The notes under the pieces are model-generated. The model had not been told where the DNA came from. It saw only the letters and a list, made by a program, of their open reading frames with translations, and ran no database searches. From positions 1-64,000 of the forward strand of contig JAAUUT010000004.1 of the NCBI GenBank assembly GCA_012031035.1: a stretch of DNA of 64,000 nucleotides, written 5' to 3'. Both the position numbers and the translations under genes were made by a program. The DNA is from Candidatus Altimarinota bacterium. GTDB lineage: Bacteria > Cyanobacteriota > Cyanobacteriia > Cyanobacteriales > Microcystaceae. This document shows, piece after piece, positions 18,284-26,385 of the stretch (its first letter is position 1; every line of letters begins with the position of its first letter).

Positions 18284-18850
18284 TCAAAATCGTCTTGATG
18301 CTATAAAGGTTTGAGGAACAGATATTCCTTGTGGTAAATTGGCGACCGTTAACAATCCTCCCAGCATAGCAGGCACAATGCCCCCCATCATCATCAAGTC
18401 TACTCCTGTTAGATATAATCCAGGTATGGGTGTTTTGGGATCTCTCCAAGCTAAATTTTTTGCCTCAAAACGTTCGGGTGCGATCGCTAATCCATAAATT
18501 CCCCCTTGATAATGTCCTGTAAAATGTTCGTTAGTTAGAGGTGTTGAAAGTTCTTGGTAATCAATAATTTCTGCAAATCCTGGATAATGTTGCTCTACTA
18601 AGTCAATTAATGCTTTACTCAATCTCTGCTTGAGTGCTTTATACTCTTCATCTCGCTTCAACCAAGATTGTTCTCGCCAGCGAGCAAAGGTTTCATAATC
18701 TGCCCAAGCAATAATTTCTGCCGTATGTGCTTTTGCTTGGGGATCTTTTAGTGATGGAAACGATACGTATGCGTGTGTTGCTTTGCCTTCCTTAATCCAT
18801 TTACCTCGGCGATGATAAATGAGGTATTCATAATTATTTCTTCGTAAATG
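18284..18850 (-). pseudogene. C-terminal remnant of an FAD oxidoreductase (retinol saturase / carotenoid isomerase type)
   Basis: The frame is open from 18850 (just after TAA at 18851-18853) to the stop at 18284, 188 residues. It reads RRGKWIKEGKATHAYVSFPSLKDP, AEIIAWADYETFARW, then the family C-terminus HYQGGIYGLAIAPERF and PGLYLTGVDLMMMGGIVPAMLGG. That fits all-trans-retinol 13,14-reductase or CrtH-like enzymes, which are about 500 residues. The first 300 or so residues, including the FAD-binding motif, are missing, and no upstream frame supplies them. It is therefore a remnant. Confidence 0.65.
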
Positions 18851-18884
18851 TTATTGTGTTTAATGCGATCGCCTCTTCAAAACG

Positions 18885-19268
18885 TCAAGACAATTTAACT
18901 TCTTTGCGGTAAATACACGCACCATGCAGCGTCACTCCCAAACCCCAGCCAAGAATGGGGTAGATACTCCAAAAACAGCGAGGTGTCGTTGTTAGGTTTA
19001 GCAGCACCATGAATACACTCGTCGCTAAGTAAGGAATGAGATGTAATTGAAATCCGAGACGACGATGCGATCGCGCTTTGGCTTGTTTCTGTGCCGATTC
19101 CCGTTGGCGCAACCACTTTTGCTCGGCTTTTTCTATGGTTTCTGCTGATATGCCAACCTCGGCTGCAATTTCTATCAGTTGCTCCCGCGAGATATTATTT
19201 TCTTCTTGGAGAATCGTCGCCTGTCTCAGGAGTTCTTGAAGATCTTCGTTACTGTATTTTTGTGACAT
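18885..19268 (-). CDS. 2TM domain protein
   Basis: 127 residues from the ATG at 19268, which gives MSQKYSNEDLQELL; an upstream in-frame start exists, but lies inside the operator region. The N-terminal half is predicted helical (SREQLIEIAAEVGISAETIEKAEQKW), like a small regulatory or SHOCT-like segment. The C-terminal half has two membrane helices (LIPYLATSVFMVLLNL and YPILGWGLGVTLHG), the 2TM domain layout. It is divergent from a TetR gene, and two matching operator-like palindromes lie between them. It probably is a target of that regulator. Confidence 0.75.
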   Translation of the reverse strand: MSQKYSNEDLQELLRQATILQEENNISREQLIEIAAEVGISAETIEKAEQKWLRQRESAQKQAKARSHRRLGFQLHLIPYLATSVFMVLLNLTTTPRCFWSIYPILGWGLGVTLHGACIYRKEVKLS

Positions 19269-19291
19269 GGTAAAGACTCCGTATTGATTAG

Positions 19292-19310
19292 ATGTTTTCA
19301 CTGTCAACAT
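19292..19310. promoter_or_regulatory. TetR-type operator candidate 1
   Basis: ATGTT-N9-AACAT palindrome, with the right half extended as TGTCAACAT. It is 24 bases upstream of the 2TM ATG. Confidence 0.65.
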
Positions 19311-19326
19311 TTAGTTTAATCTTTAT

Positions 19327-19345
19327 ATGTTTACGTTGTCAACAT
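19327..19345. promoter_or_regulatory. TetR-type operator candidate 2
   Basis: A second 19-base palindrome with the same ATGTT-N9-AACAT layout and the same TGTCAACAT right half, exactly 35 bases from the first and 40 bases before the tetR ATG. Confidence 0.65.
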
Positions 19346-19385
19346 CTATCGACGAGAGTGGAGTTAAGAAAAGTTAAGAAGTCTT

Positions 19386-20003
19386 ATGAGTTCAAAGAAA
19401 ACTTATCACCACGGGGATTTACGTCAGGCTTTAATCGAAGAAGCGATCGCCTTAGTTACCGAACAAGGCATAAGTAATTGGTCGCTTAGAGAAGTAGCAA
19501 GACGAATTGGCGTATCGCATACCGCACCCTATCGACATTTTGCCGATCGCGACGCGCTACTTGCAGCCGTTGCCGAAAAAGGGTTTCAAAAGATGAGTCA
19601 ATTTTTGCTCGCCTCGCTAGAAAACATTCCTAACCAGCATTCTCAAAAATTACAAGCAATTGGAATTGCATACGTGAAATACGCGATCGCCCATCCCTCC
19701 GAATATGAAGTAATGTTCCGCTACTCTCAAAATAACGATCGACAGTATCCTGCTTTGACGGAAGTCTCTACCAAAGCATTTACAATTTTGGTAAATGTCA
19801 TCGAAGAAGGACAAAAAGCCGGAGAATTTCGCCAGGAAAATCCCACCCAATTAGCTTATGTTGCCTGGTCGATGGTACATGGCTTATCGATGCTACTAAT
19901 TGACGGTCAGATCGAAGTTCCAGAAAACTCCACCCTAGAAAAAATAGCAAGCTTTACCACACAAATCGCGATCGAAGGGTTAATGAAAGTGACTCTTAAC
20001 TAA
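19386..20003 (+). CDS. TetR/AcrR family repressor
   Basis: 205 residues. The N-terminal helix-turn-helix is clear: YHHGDLRQALIEEAIALV, then WSLREVARRIGVSHTAPYRHFADRDALLAAVAEKGF. The C-terminal ligand and dimer domain ends with a TetR_C-like part (QLAYVAWSMVHGLSMLLIDGQI). The two ATGTT-N9-AACAT sites just upstream are probable binding sites. It therefore likely controls itself, the divergent 2TM gene, and perhaps the SDR and LysE genes that follow on the same strand. The inducing ligand is unknown. Confidence 0.9.
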   Translation: MSSKKTYHHGDLRQALIEEAIALVTEQGISNWSLREVARRIGVSHTAPYRHFADRDALLAAVAEKGFQKMSQFLLASLENIPNQHSQKLQAIGIAYVKYAIAHPSEYEVMFRYSQNNDRQYPALTEVSTKAFTILVNVIEEGQKAGEFRQENPTQLAYVAWSMVHGLSMLLIDGQIEVPENSTLEKIASFTTQIAIEGLMKVTLN

Positions 20004-20071
20004 AGAAAAATCTTTATAAAGTAAATCGCGATCGCTTATTTTATAAAGAGAAATATTTATAAAGTAGACAA

Positions 20072-20785
20072 ATGAATGGCAAAAAAGTTGCGATCGTTAC
20101 AGCAGCTAGTCGCGGAATCGGAGCGGGTTGCGCTAGAGAACTAGCCAAACGAGGTTATACAGTATCATTGATGGCACGAAGCGAAAGCGTTGTCGATTTA
20201 GCTAAAGAATTAGGTGGGATAGCGACGGTAGGTTCGATCGCGAATCCTCAAGATTTACAGCAATTAATCGAGACAACATTGGCGCGATTGGGCCGTATAG
20301 ATGCAGTAGTTAATAGTTTTGGCGACCCGCCTCGACCCGATTTACTTGACATTTCTGATAAAATGTGGGTAGAAAATTTTGAAATGCTCTTTCTGAGCGT
20401 TGTTCGCATAGCAAAATTGGTGACAGAACCGATGCAACGACAGGGAGGAGGTGCTATTGTGAATATTTCAGCCTGTGACTCCCAAGAACCATCTTTAGTA
20501 ACGCCTTTTAGCGGTACGATTCGAGCAGCGATGGAAGGATTCACGAAACTCTATGCCAAGCGTTATAGAACCAATAGGATTCGCATGAACTCGGTGGCTC
20601 CCTTTTTTGTCGCAGATAGTATGGAAGAACTAGAAGGATGGAATGTACCTTCAGATTTGATGTTCGGTCGTCCGACTACTTACGCCGAACTTGCAAAAAC
20701 AGTCGCTTTTCTGATTTCCGATGAAGCGAATTATATTACTGGAACGACGATTAAGGTTGATGAAGCGCGATCGGCTGCTGTATAG
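20072..20785 (+). CDS. short-chain dehydrogenase/reductase family protein with atypical active site
   Basis: 237 residues, an SDR fold: NAD(P) motif TAASRGIGAG at residues 10-19, then NSFGDPP where NNAG is usual, and Ser133 in NIS. The usual YxxxK is not seen: Phe146 and Ile150 stand there in TPFSGTIRAAMEGF. The C-terminal YITGTTIKVDEARS is normal for the family. So the fold and cofactor site are intact, but classical catalysis is doubtful. It lies 68 bases after tetR and 31 before a LysE exporter, so an operon is likely. Confidence 0.85.
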   Translation: MNGKKVAIVTAASRGIGAGCARELAKRGYTVSLMARSESVVDLAKELGGIATVGSIANPQDLQQLIETTLARLGRIDAVVNSFGDPPRPDLLDISDKMWVENFEMLFLSVVRIAKLVTEPMQRQGGGAIVNISACDSQEPSLVTPFSGTIRAAMEGFTKLYAKRYRTNRIRMNSVAPFFVADSMEELEGWNVPSDLMFGRPTTYAELAKTVAFLISDEANYITGTTIKVDEARSAAV

Positions 20786-20816
20786 TTCTGAGCTAGAATA
20801 GCAGTTAAAACGAAAA

Positions 20817-21446
20817 ATGTTCGATCTCTCTAATTTGACATTATTTCTTGTTGCTGCGATAGTTTTAGTGGTCACTCCCGGCCCCGATACATTGTATGTG
20901 ATTGCTCGTAGCATCGGTCAGGGAAGAAAAGCGGGAATCATCTCTGCGTTGGGGATTTCTGTTGGTCTTGTCGCTCATATCAGTGCAGCCGCGATCGGAT
21001 TATCTGCACTTTTAATGACTTCTGCTCTAGCATACAGCATTGTTAAGTACGTTGGTGCAGCTTATCTAGTCTATCTGGGTCTTCGTACAATCTTAAGTCG
21101 CAATGCCCATAACTTAGTCAATGCGCTCAGAAAAACAAATCTAAAAACGGTTTTTTGGCAAGGAATTCTTTCTAGTACCCTCAATCCCAAGTTAGCCTTA
21201 TTTTTTCTTGCTTTCCTGCCACAATTCGTTAATCCCGATCGCGGTGCGATCGCCTTACAAATTATCGCGCTTGGAATTATGTTTATCATAATGGCGATTC
21301 TATGGTTGCTGTTCGTGGCATTACTAACGAGTTCAGCAGGTGAATGGCTGCGAAAAAACGCCAGTTTTGCTAAATTTCAACGTTGGTTTACTGGTACGAT
21401 TTTTATTGGTTTAGGCGTTCGTTTAGCTTTGAGCGATCAAAAATAG
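20817..21446 (+). CDS. LysE/RhtB family exporter
   Basis: 209 residues with about six membrane helices. The family signature VTPGPDTLYVIARSIGQGRKAG is near residue 18. GAAYLVYLGLRTI and NPKLALFFLAFLPQFVNPDRG are also typical. The family exports amino acids or related metabolites such as homoserine lactones across the inner membrane. The substrate cannot be told from the sequence. It follows the SDR gene by 31 bases. Another LysE-family remnant lies at 61713-61927. Confidence 0.9.
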   Translation: MFDLSNLTLFLVAAIVLVVTPGPDTLYVIARSIGQGRKAGIISALGISVGLVAHISAAAIGLSALLMTSALAYSIVKYVGAAYLVYLGLRTILSRNAHNLVNALRKTNLKTVFWQGILSSTLNPKLALFFLAFLPQFVNPDRGAIALQIIALGIMFIIMAILWLLFVALLTSSAGEWLRKNASFAKFQRWFTGTIFIGLGVRLALSDQK

Positions 21447-21457
21447 GCAATTTGAGT

Positions 21458-22303
21458 TTATCTTTCAACAGTCACTCTCTCATAACCCGAATAGATATTA
21501 AATCTTTGTCCGCGCAAAAATCCAATTAAAGTAATTCCAAATTCTTTAGCTAAAGAAACAGCTAAACTACTCGGTGCAGAAACCGCACAAACCATAGAAA
21601 CGCCGGCCACAATACATTTTTGCAAAATTTCAAAACTGGATCGCCCGCTTACCATAACAATACAGTCATTTAGGGGTAATTCGTCGGCTAAAAAAGCCGA
21701 ACCAATCAATTTATCGAGTGCATTGTGTCTTCCTACGTCTTCTCGCAGCTTTAGGAGTCGTCCCTGAAAATCGAACGCCGCAGCAGCGTGCAAACCTCCT
21801 GTAGCCGTAAAAATGCCTTGAGCAGAACGCAATTTATCGGGTAAGCTATAGAGAATTTCGGGAGCGATCGCTTGCTGATTTCCAATAACCGGATAACCGC
21901 GAATTTTGAGCGATTCGATACTCGCTTTCCCACACACGCCGCAAGCACTCGTTGTAAAAAAGTGACGTTCTAGAGATGGTAAATTAAGCTGCAATCCATC
22001 TTTGAGGGTAACATTTATAAGGTTGTAGCGTTGTTCTTTATCGAGATCGCGATCGACACAATAACTAATTTTTTCGAGATCTTCTCTTTTTTGAATAACT
22101 CCTTCACCATAGAGAAATCCCGCCGCCAGTTCAAAATCTGCTCCTGGGGTTCGCATGGTAATTGCGAGAGTTTGTTGGGGGTTAATTAGACGAATTTCTA
22201 GGGGTTCTTCTGTGGCGAGATAATCGGTACGAGAATGGATTTTGCTATTTTCTACCACCCAAACTTGCGATTTAATTTTACTAGCGGGAGCATCTTTCAT
22301 CAC
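21458..22303 (-). CDS. fdhD: formate dehydrogenase accessory sulfurtransferase FdhD
   Basis: 281 residues. FdhD moves sulfur from a cysteine desulfurase to the molybdenum cofactor of formate dehydrogenase-type enzymes. The redox-active cysteines are in FFTTSACGVCGKASI. Other family blocks are RTPGADFELAAGFLYGEGVI, GGLHAAAAFD, REDVGRHNALDKLIG and SGRSSFEILQKC. No formate dehydrogenase gene is nearby; the target molybdoenzyme must be elsewhere. The gene is convergent with the LysE gene, with an 11-base gap. Both ends look complete. Confidence 0.93.
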   Translation of the reverse strand: MMKDAPASKIKSQVWVVENSKIHSRTDYLATEEPLEIRLINPQQTLAITMRTPGADFELAAGFLYGEGVIQKREDLEKISYCVDRDLDKEQRYNLINVTLKDGLQLNLPSLERHFFTTSACGVCGKASIESLKIRGYPVIGNQQAIAPEILYSLPDKLRSAQGIFTATGGLHAAAAFDFQGRLLKLREDVGRHNALDKLIGSAFLADELPLNDCIVMVSGRSSFEILQKCIVAGVSMVCAVSAPSSLAVSLAKEFGITLIGFLRGQRFNIYSGYERVTVER

Positions 22304-22341
22304 TCAAGTTTGCATATCTGAACCCCATTTCCCCATCCCTT

Positions 22342-23966
22342 TTAACTCTCTGGTTGCATTCCCGAACCCACAGGCGCTATCTTATTCAACTGTAATTGTG
22401 GATGGTCTTCGTTGACTTGCTGTAAATTCCACTCATTTTTAAATAGCAAAACGGGACGATTCCAATTATCTTTAACAGTAAGCGTATTAAAAATTCGTCC
22501 TGCTTTTCGATCGCCTCCCAACCGCCAGCCACCCAACGAGCTAAATTATAGGGTAAGGCTTCTAAAGTCGTTTCTACTCCATATTCGCTCAGCATCCGAA
22601 ACTGAACGACTTCAAACTGTAACTGTCCTACCGCTGCTAAGATCGGATCGCGCTTAAAATCGTCTACCGAATACATAATCTGAACCGCACCTTCTTCGCG
22701 CAATTCCTGAATTCCTTTTTGAAATTGCTTGAACTTAGAAGGATTGGGATTTTTTAGGTACGCAAATAGTTCGGGAGAGAAGCAGGGTATCCCTTCGTAT
22801 TCTAGTTTTTTGCCGTTGTAAATCGTATCGCCGATCGCAAAAACGCCTGGATTATTCAACCCAATTACGTCTCCAGGATACGCCACTTCAATAGACTCGC
22901 GGTCTTGTGCGAAGAGTTTCTGCGGACGCGACAGGCGAACAACTTTACCCGTCCGCGCGTGATTTACCGTCATATCTTTCTCAAACTTTCCGGTACAGAC
23001 ACGAACAAACGCTACTCTATCTCGGTGTTTGGGGTCCATATTTGCTTGCAGCTTAAATACAAACCCCGTAAAGTCTGGATAAGTAGGGTCGATATGACCG
23101 ATAGAAGAATTTCGTCCTTCGGGTTTAAGCGCATAATCTAAAAACGCTTCCAAAAATAATTGCACCCCAAAATTAGTCATGGCGCTACCGAAGAAGACGG
23201 GAGTCATCAATCCTGCATGAACTTCTTCTAAATCTAACTCGCCTCCAAGTTCCGAAATCAGTTCTAACTCTTCTTTAAGCTGGTAATAAAGCTCTGTTTC
23301 GAGATATTCTTCAATTTGGGGGTCTCCGAGGGTTATGACCCGTTCTTGGGCTTGCTGGCTGCCGTGGGCGCGACGTTCAAACAGGTGTATAGCCTGCGCT
23401 CGGCGATCGAATACGCCTTTAAAGCGATCGCCGATGCCAATCGGCCAGTTAACAGCATAGGTTTTTAAGCCTAATTCCTGTTCGATTTCGTCGAGTAATT
23501 CTAAGGGTTCGCGTCCGGGGCGATCCATTTTGTTAACAAAGGTAAAAATAGGAAGCGATCGCAGTTTACAAACCTCAAACAGTTTGCGCGTCTGAGGTTC
23601 TAACCCTTTCGCCGCATCGATTAACATAACGGCATTGTCCGCCGCCGCCAGCGTGCGATAGGTATCTTCGCTAAAATCTTGGTGTCCTGGGGTATCTAAG
23701 AGATTAATTTGATAATCTTGATACTCAAATTGCAAGACGGTTGACGTAATCGAAATTCCCCGTTGCTGTTCCATCTCCATCCAGTCAGAGGTGGCTTTGC
23801 GTTGCGCGCGTCTCGCTTTCACTGCACCTGCTTGATGAATCGCACCGCCGTAAAGCAGAAGTTTTTCAGTGAGGGTAGTTTTCCCCGCGTCTGGGTGAGA
23901 GATGATCGCAAAATTTCGTCTTTGTGTAACAGCTTGTTCTAAGTCGGTTTGAATCTCGGTTGTCAT
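22342..23966 (-). CDS. prfC: peptide chain release factor 3 (one frameshift near the end)
   Basis: RF3 is the GTPase that recycles RF1/RF2 from the ribosome. The frame from 23966 has P-loop [15 protein letters not shown], switch [18 protein letters not shown] and [12 protein letters not shown], followed by RF3-type blocks ([29 protein letters not shown]). At 22504-22507 a T-run (A-run on the coding strand) is one base short: EAIEK then should read [20 protein letters not shown], which is the second frame ending at 22342. Restored, the protein has about 541 residues, normal for RF3. The break is probably a sequence error. Confidence 0.9.
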
Positions 23967-24046
23967 ACTATCTCGAACGCCACCCTATCATTGTAATGAA
24001 TTTTCGTCCCCGTCAGTTATTGGAAAGTCAGAAGCCATGATTGAAG

Positions 24047-24080
24047 TCGGTACAGACGCGATATATCGCGTCTGTACCGA
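24047..24080. repeat. 34-bp perfect palindrome
   Basis: Arm TCGGTACAGACGCGATA followed directly by its reverse complement. The core, 28 of these bases, recurs with one mismatch at 29264-29291. It lies between the prfC start and the desaturase stop. It could act as a hairpin terminator for the desaturase, but its recurrence marks it as a dispersed palindromic repeat. Confidence 0.85.
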
Positions 24081-24121
24081 AGTCGGAAGTGTTTTTGAAC
24101 GTCGAAGACGTACTTTGAACT

Positions 24122-24946
24122 TTATACAACAATCTTTTTGGCTAAACCGAGGGTTTTTAAGACTTGAATTGCCCACCAAGTCGGATCGATTTCCCACCAA
24201 TGATATCCGGCCTTAGCAATGCGAGGACGAGCGTGATGGTTGTTGTGCCAACCTTCTCCGTAAGTTAAAATGGCTGCCCACCAAAGATTGCGAGAACCAT
24301 CATCGACAGAGAAATTACGATAGCCCCGTGCATGAGAAGCGGAGTTAATTAACCAAGTGCTATGCCACAGTAAAACGGCTCTCAAAAACAGCCCATAGAT
24401 GACAAAAGACCATCCCCCCAAACCATACAGCAGCAATCCTAAAGGAATCTGAAGCAACAGAAAATTCTGATTTAACCAACGATAATAGGGATGTCGATCT
24501 AAATTCGGTGCAGATTTTTTGTAGGTTTCGTAGTTGAAAAAACCTTTTTGGGGGTACAACAACCAAAGCATATGACTCCACCAGAAACCCCGCTTTGCTG
24601 AATAGGGATCTTTTTCTTCATCTTCGGTATGCGCGTGATGCAAGCGATGGGTCGCTACCCAAAAAATTGGTCCTCCTTGCAAGGCCATTGCTCCTATGGT
24701 TGCCAAGATGTATTCTAACCATTGCGGTACTTGAAGGCTGCGATGGGTTAAAAGGCGATGATATCCCAAACAGATCCCAATGCTACCAAACAGCCAGTGA
24801 AGCGCGATCGCAACGCCTAAAGCCGACCAAGAAAAGAACCAAGGTGCTAACAGCGCTACACCATGAACGGCAGCGAAAAAAGCCACATTTGTCCGCGAGA
24901 GCGCAAGCGTTTGCTTGCCCTCTGGGGCGATCGTTTGTTGGATCAC
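24122..24946 (-). CDS. desC: acyl-lipid/acyl-CoA delta-9 desaturase
   Basis: 274 residues. The three histidine boxes that hold the di-iron centre are GYHRLLTHRS, ATHRLHHAHTE and GEGWHNNHHARPR. There are four predicted membrane helices (WFFSWSALGVAIALHWLFG and others). This is the stearoyl delta-9 type that introduces the first double bond into membrane fatty acids. The reading frame is intact. Upstream, 24947-25142 holds an 8-bp hairpin and two palindromes shared with a divergent TetR-type gene, so transcription is probably controlled by that protein. Confidence 0.9.
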   Translation of the reverse strand: MIQQTIAPEGKQTLALSRTNVAFFAAVHGVALLAPWFFSWSALGVAIALHWLFGSIGICLGYHRLLTHRSLQVPQWLEYILATIGAMALQGGPIFWVATHRLHHAHTEDEEKDPYSAKRGFWWSHMLWLLYPQKGFFNYETYKKSAPNLDRHPYYRWLNQNFLLLQIPLGLLLYGLGGWSFVIYGLFLRAVLLWHSTWLINSASHARGYRNFSVDDGSRNLWWAAILTYGEGWHNNHHARPRIAKAGYHWWEIDPTWWAIQVLKTLGLAKKIVV

Positions 24947-24977
24947 AATTTTGTCCTCAAAAATACTTTAATTAGCT

Positions 24978-24999
24978 TTTCTCTCGTGAAAGAGAGAAA
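24978..24999. promoter_or_regulatory. hairpin in the desaturase upstream region
   Basis: TTTCTCTC and GAGAGAAA form a perfect 8-bp stem with a six-base loop, 31 bases upstream of the desaturase ATG. If transcribed, it lies in the leader. A role is only a guess. Confidence 0.35.
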
Positions 25000-25065
25000 G
25001 TAAAAACAGTTGCAATGCGCCTCTCAATCCGTTACAGCTTTATCGTTATAATGATGGACAGAAGA

Positions 25066-25082
25066 TGCAAGTGCTACTTACA
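25066..25082. promoter_or_regulatory. palindromic operator candidate, distal copy
   Basis: TGCAAGT-GCT-ACTTACA, one mismatch from the perfect copy at 25113-25129. The centres are 47 bases apart. It lies between the desaturase and the TetR-type gene. Confidence 0.65.
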
Positions 25083-25112
25083 TTTAGTAGTCTAACAAGC
25101 TTTTTTATTTTT

Positions 25113-25129
25113 TGCAAGTGCTACTTGCA
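25113..25129. promoter_or_regulatory. palindromic operator candidate, proximal copy
   Basis: Perfect palindrome TGCAAGT-GCT-ACTTGCA, 13 bases before the ATG at 25143, as expected for an autorepressed TetR-family gene. Confidence 0.7.
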
Positions 25130-25142
25130 TTTTTGCGATCTT

Positions 25143-26363
25143 ATGTCGGAGCCAAGAAAATCAACGCGAACACGTCTAATTGATGCCGCATTGGAGTTAT
25201 TTGCTGCTAACGGAGTGACGGAGACGACAACGAAAGCCGTTGCCGAACTCGCACAAGTTAATGAAGTTACCTTATTCCGTCATTTTGGCAGCAAACACGG
25301 ATTATTGTTAGCCGCGATCGAAGATTCTGTGAGTTTTACTCAGTTGGGAAAAACCTTAGCCGAACAAGCTATCTCTAAAGAAAGTGTTTCCGAGGCGTTA
25401 AAAGCTTATGCTAAAGTGACTTTGCAGGCACTCGATCGCGTTCCCGAACTCGTCCGCTCCCTCATCGGCGATGCGAGTCAATATCCCGTTGAAACTCGTT
25501 TAGCAATCAGTCGGGGATTGAGTCAAGCTAATTGCTATGTAGCTGAGTGTTTGGCAAAGATATTTGAGGAGAATGGTTGGCAAAGTCATTTGAGCGCCGA
25601 AAAATTAGCGAGTTTGCTTAATGGGTTGTTATTAGGATACTTTGCGATCGCGTTGACCAGCGAAGAACATCCACTTTGGGAAGACCGAGAAGATTTTTTA
25701 GCGAGTTTGGTAGAATTGTTTTTACAAGGCGCGCTCGAACGGGAAATCGCACCACAAACAACGCCATCTTCCTCAGTAAAAACGAATTTAGTCGCCGATT
25801 TACCGGGAAATTTAGTTCATTCAATTCTCCAAAGAGCAAAGAAACTCGGACGACAGCATTATGCTTTAGCCTATGTTTTGTTTGGAGCGGGTTTATCTGC
25901 CACTGAAATCATTTATTTAGAGCGATCGCACTCTCTGAGCGAACCGCACCAACATATTTTGCAGATTAATTATGGTACAGTGCGACAAGTTCCCCTCAAT
26001 CAATGGATTATGGGAAAACGCTATGGTTCTTCTACCAACAATCCTTTAACTCAATGGTTGAAAAGTCGTAAAGACGATCGACCTGCTTTGTTTCTCAACT
26101 CAGCAGGAAACTCCTTGTCTGAAGGGGAATTACAGGCTTTATGGCGCATTTTGACCGAAGGGTTTTTAACGCTTCAAGGGAAACCCCCCGCGATCGAACA
26201 AGCACGACAGACTTGGTGTGTAGAAATGTCGAGTAAGGGACTTGAGTTAGCGGATTTGAGTCTGTTGAGCGGTTTAGAAATCGAGCAATTGCAGCCGTTT
26301 GTCCGAAGAGCAAGAGAAAAAGCTGTCCTAGAACAAGCTTTGCGTCTCGACCGACCAAACTAA
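25143..26363 (+). CDS. TetR family regulator with a recombinase-like C-terminal domain
   Basis: 406 residues from the ATG at 25143; a start 78 bases upstream would lie within the operators. Residues 1-60 form a TetR helix-turn-helix (TRTRLIDAALELFAANGV, then TKAVAELAQVNEVTLFRHFGSKHGLL), and a TetR-type C domain runs to about residue 200. A further 190 residues follow. HYALAYVLFGAGLSATEIIYLERS, then ILQINYGTVRQVPLNQWIMGKRYG looks like the fold of a tyrosine recombinase catalytic core, but the usual Arg of the GLR motif is replaced by Ser. So it is probably a repurposed fold for DNA or protein contact. It is divergent from the desaturase and likely represses it. The recombinase similarity is my reading, not proven. 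Confidence 0.75.
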   Translation: MSEPRKSTRTRLIDAALELFAANGVTETTTKAVAELAQVNEVTLFRHFGSKHGLLLAAIEDSVSFTQLGKTLAEQAISKESVSEALKAYAKVTLQALDRVPELVRSLIGDASQYPVETRLAISRGLSQANCYVAECLAKIFEENGWQSHLSAEKLASLLNGLLLGYFAIALTSEEHPLWEDREDFLASLVELFLQGALEREIAPQTTPSSSVKTNLVADLPGNLVHSILQRAKKLGRQHYALAYVLFGAGLSATEIIYLERSHSLSEPHQHILQINYGTVRQVPLNQWIMGKRYGSSTNNPLTQWLKSRKDDRPALFLNSAGNSLSEGELQALWRILTEGFLTLQGKPPAIEQARQTWCVEMSSKGLELADLSLLSGLEIEQLQPFVRRAREKAVLEQALRLDRPN

Positions 26364-26385
26364 ATTAAGCTCATCCTTAGCGTGG

